Source: an uncultured Oscillospiraceae bacterium (lineage in GTDB: Bacteria > Bacillota_A > Clostridia > Oscillospirales > Oscillospiraceae). Taken from it: 8,021 nucleotides of DNA. Under the pieces are notes generated by a model that saw only the letters and a program-made list of their open reading frames with translations, searched no databases and was not told the DNA's origin. This document shows positions 7,336 to 8,021 of this stretch, one piece after another. Position 1 is the first letter of the stretch; every line of letters begins with the position of its first letter. Made by a program: the position numbers and the translations under genes. The stretch is taken from NCBI GenBank assembly GCA_934667865.1, contig CAKUMR010000043.1:1-8021 (forward strand). The letters are read 5' to 3'.

Positions 7336-8021
7336 ATGCAAAAACTTGAAAAACAGTTTCATATTCATTGCGTAGAGGGCGATGTCGGCCGCTACTGCAT
7401 CCTGCCCGGCGACCCCGGCCGCTGCGAGTCCATTGCCGCACTGTTTGACGACGCAAAGCACGTCGCGCAGAACCGTGAATTCAATATCTACACCGGCACG
7501 CTGCTGGGCGAAAAGGTCAGCGTCTGCTCCACCGGCATCGGCGGCCCGTCGGCCTCCATCGCCATGGAAGAGCTGCACAACATCGGCGCGGACACCTTCA
7601 TCCGTGTCGGCACCTGCGGCGGCATCAATCTGGACGTGCAGTCCGGCGATATCGTCGTCGCCACCGGCGCCATTCGCTTTGAGCATACCTCCTGCGAGTA
7701 TGCGCCCATTGAGTACCCGGCAGTCGCCAATCTGGACATTGCCGTCGCGCTGCGGCAGGCCTCTCTGGCGCTGGGCAAGCGTACGCACACCGGTGTCGTG
7801 CAGTGCAAGGACGCCTTCTACGGCCAGCACAGTCCGGCCAAGATGCCCGTTTCCTACGAGCTGCTGAACAAATGGGAGGCGTGGAAGCGTCTGGGCGTTC
7901 TCGCCAGCGAGATGGAGTCCGCCGCGCTGTTCGTCGTTGCGGACGCGCTGGGCTGCCGCTGCGGTTCCTGCTTCCACGTGATCTGGAATCAGGAGCGCGA
8001 GGCCGCCGGTCTGGATCAGAA
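7336..8021 (+). CDS. udp: Uridine phosphorylase-family nucleoside phosphorylase, 3'-truncated
   Basis: Uridine phosphorylase reversibly cleaves uridine with phosphate to uracil and ribose 1-phosphate in cytosolic pyrimidine salvage. The frame is open from the ATG at 7336 to the window edge: 228 codons, with perhaps 25-30 missing compared with the 253-residue E. coli enzyme. PGDPGR at 24-29 and Arg47, Arg90 and Thr93 (IRVGT) match the phosphate site. [15 protein letters not shown] (66-80) is the NP-I family signature. His9, and Met193 and Glu194 in SEMES, match the ribose site. Phe161 and Gln164 (FYGQ) match the uracil pocket. The position of E. coli Arg168, which helps recognise the uracil, appears to be Ser166 (YGQHSP), so base preference is less certain than family. 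The gene has its own promoter and no visible functional link to polC. Alternatives such as purine nucleoside phosphorylase or AMP nucleosidase fit less well, because the signature and the Phe-Gln motif are Udp-like. Confidence 0.88.
   Translation, partial: MQKLEKQFHIHCVEGDVGRYCILPGDPGRCESIAALFDDAKHVAQNREFNIYTGTLLGEKVSVCSTGIGGPSASIAMEELHNIGADTFIRVGTCGGINLDVQSGDIVVATGAIRFEHTSCEYAPIEYPAVANLDIAVALRQASLALGKRTHTGVVQCKDAFYGQHSPAKMPVSYELLNKWEAWKRLGVLASEMESAALFVVADALGCRCGSCFHVIWNQEREAAGLDQ

Noticed and set aside
7300..7977. 225-codon minus-strand open frame opposite udp
   Set aside because: It is in register with udp codons and stays open because udp avoids TTA, CTA and TCA. It shows no family resemblance and would start well inside the confirmed udp gene.

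Overview
The window is an ordinary-looking, GC-rich stretch of Firmicutes chromosome with all genes on the + strand. The organism is probably a high-GC member of the Clostridia, perhaps of the Oscillospiraceae/Ruminococcaceae type. Three things suggest this: a full-length PolC-type replicative polymerase (a low-GC Gram-positive lineage marker), the gene order dxr-rseP-ispG-polC seen in many Clostridia, and strong G/C preference at third codon positions. The family placement is inference, because no rRNA or whole-proteome evidence is present.

Positions 1-7201 hold four tightly packed genes that look like the distal part of one operon. They are dxr (5' end cut off by the window edge), rseP (site-2 protease), ispG and polC. 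Gaps are 10, 2 and 9 nt and each downstream gene has its own Shine-Dalgarno sequence. rseP starts with TTG and ispG with GTG. Dxr and IspG are the second and the penultimate enzymes of the MEP isoprenoid pathway. RseP is an intramembrane metalloprotease involved in envelope stress signalling and signal-peptide clearance. PolC is the replicative DNA polymerase with built-in proofreading exonuclease. Upstream genes such as uppS and cdsA would be expected but lie outside the window.

Positions 7202-7335 are a 134-nt AT-rich intergenic gap, in contrast to the GC-rich genes. It contains a convincing sigma-A-type promoter (TTGCCG, 17 nt, TATACT), a strong ribosome binding site, a weak hairpin that might terminate the polC transcript, and short repeated GGAAAA words around the -35 box. 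From 7336 to the window end runs a uridine phosphorylase-family gene (udp), truncated at its 3' end. It belongs to pyrimidine salvage and is transcribed independently of the upstream operon.

I found no mobile element, CRISPR array, RNA gene or evident new biological system. The points worth a second look are modest: a non-canonical base-pocket position in the uridine phosphorylase, an apparently complete set of PHP metal ligands in PolC, a roughly 4.3-kb antisense open frame that codon bias explains, and the layout of the short promoter region.
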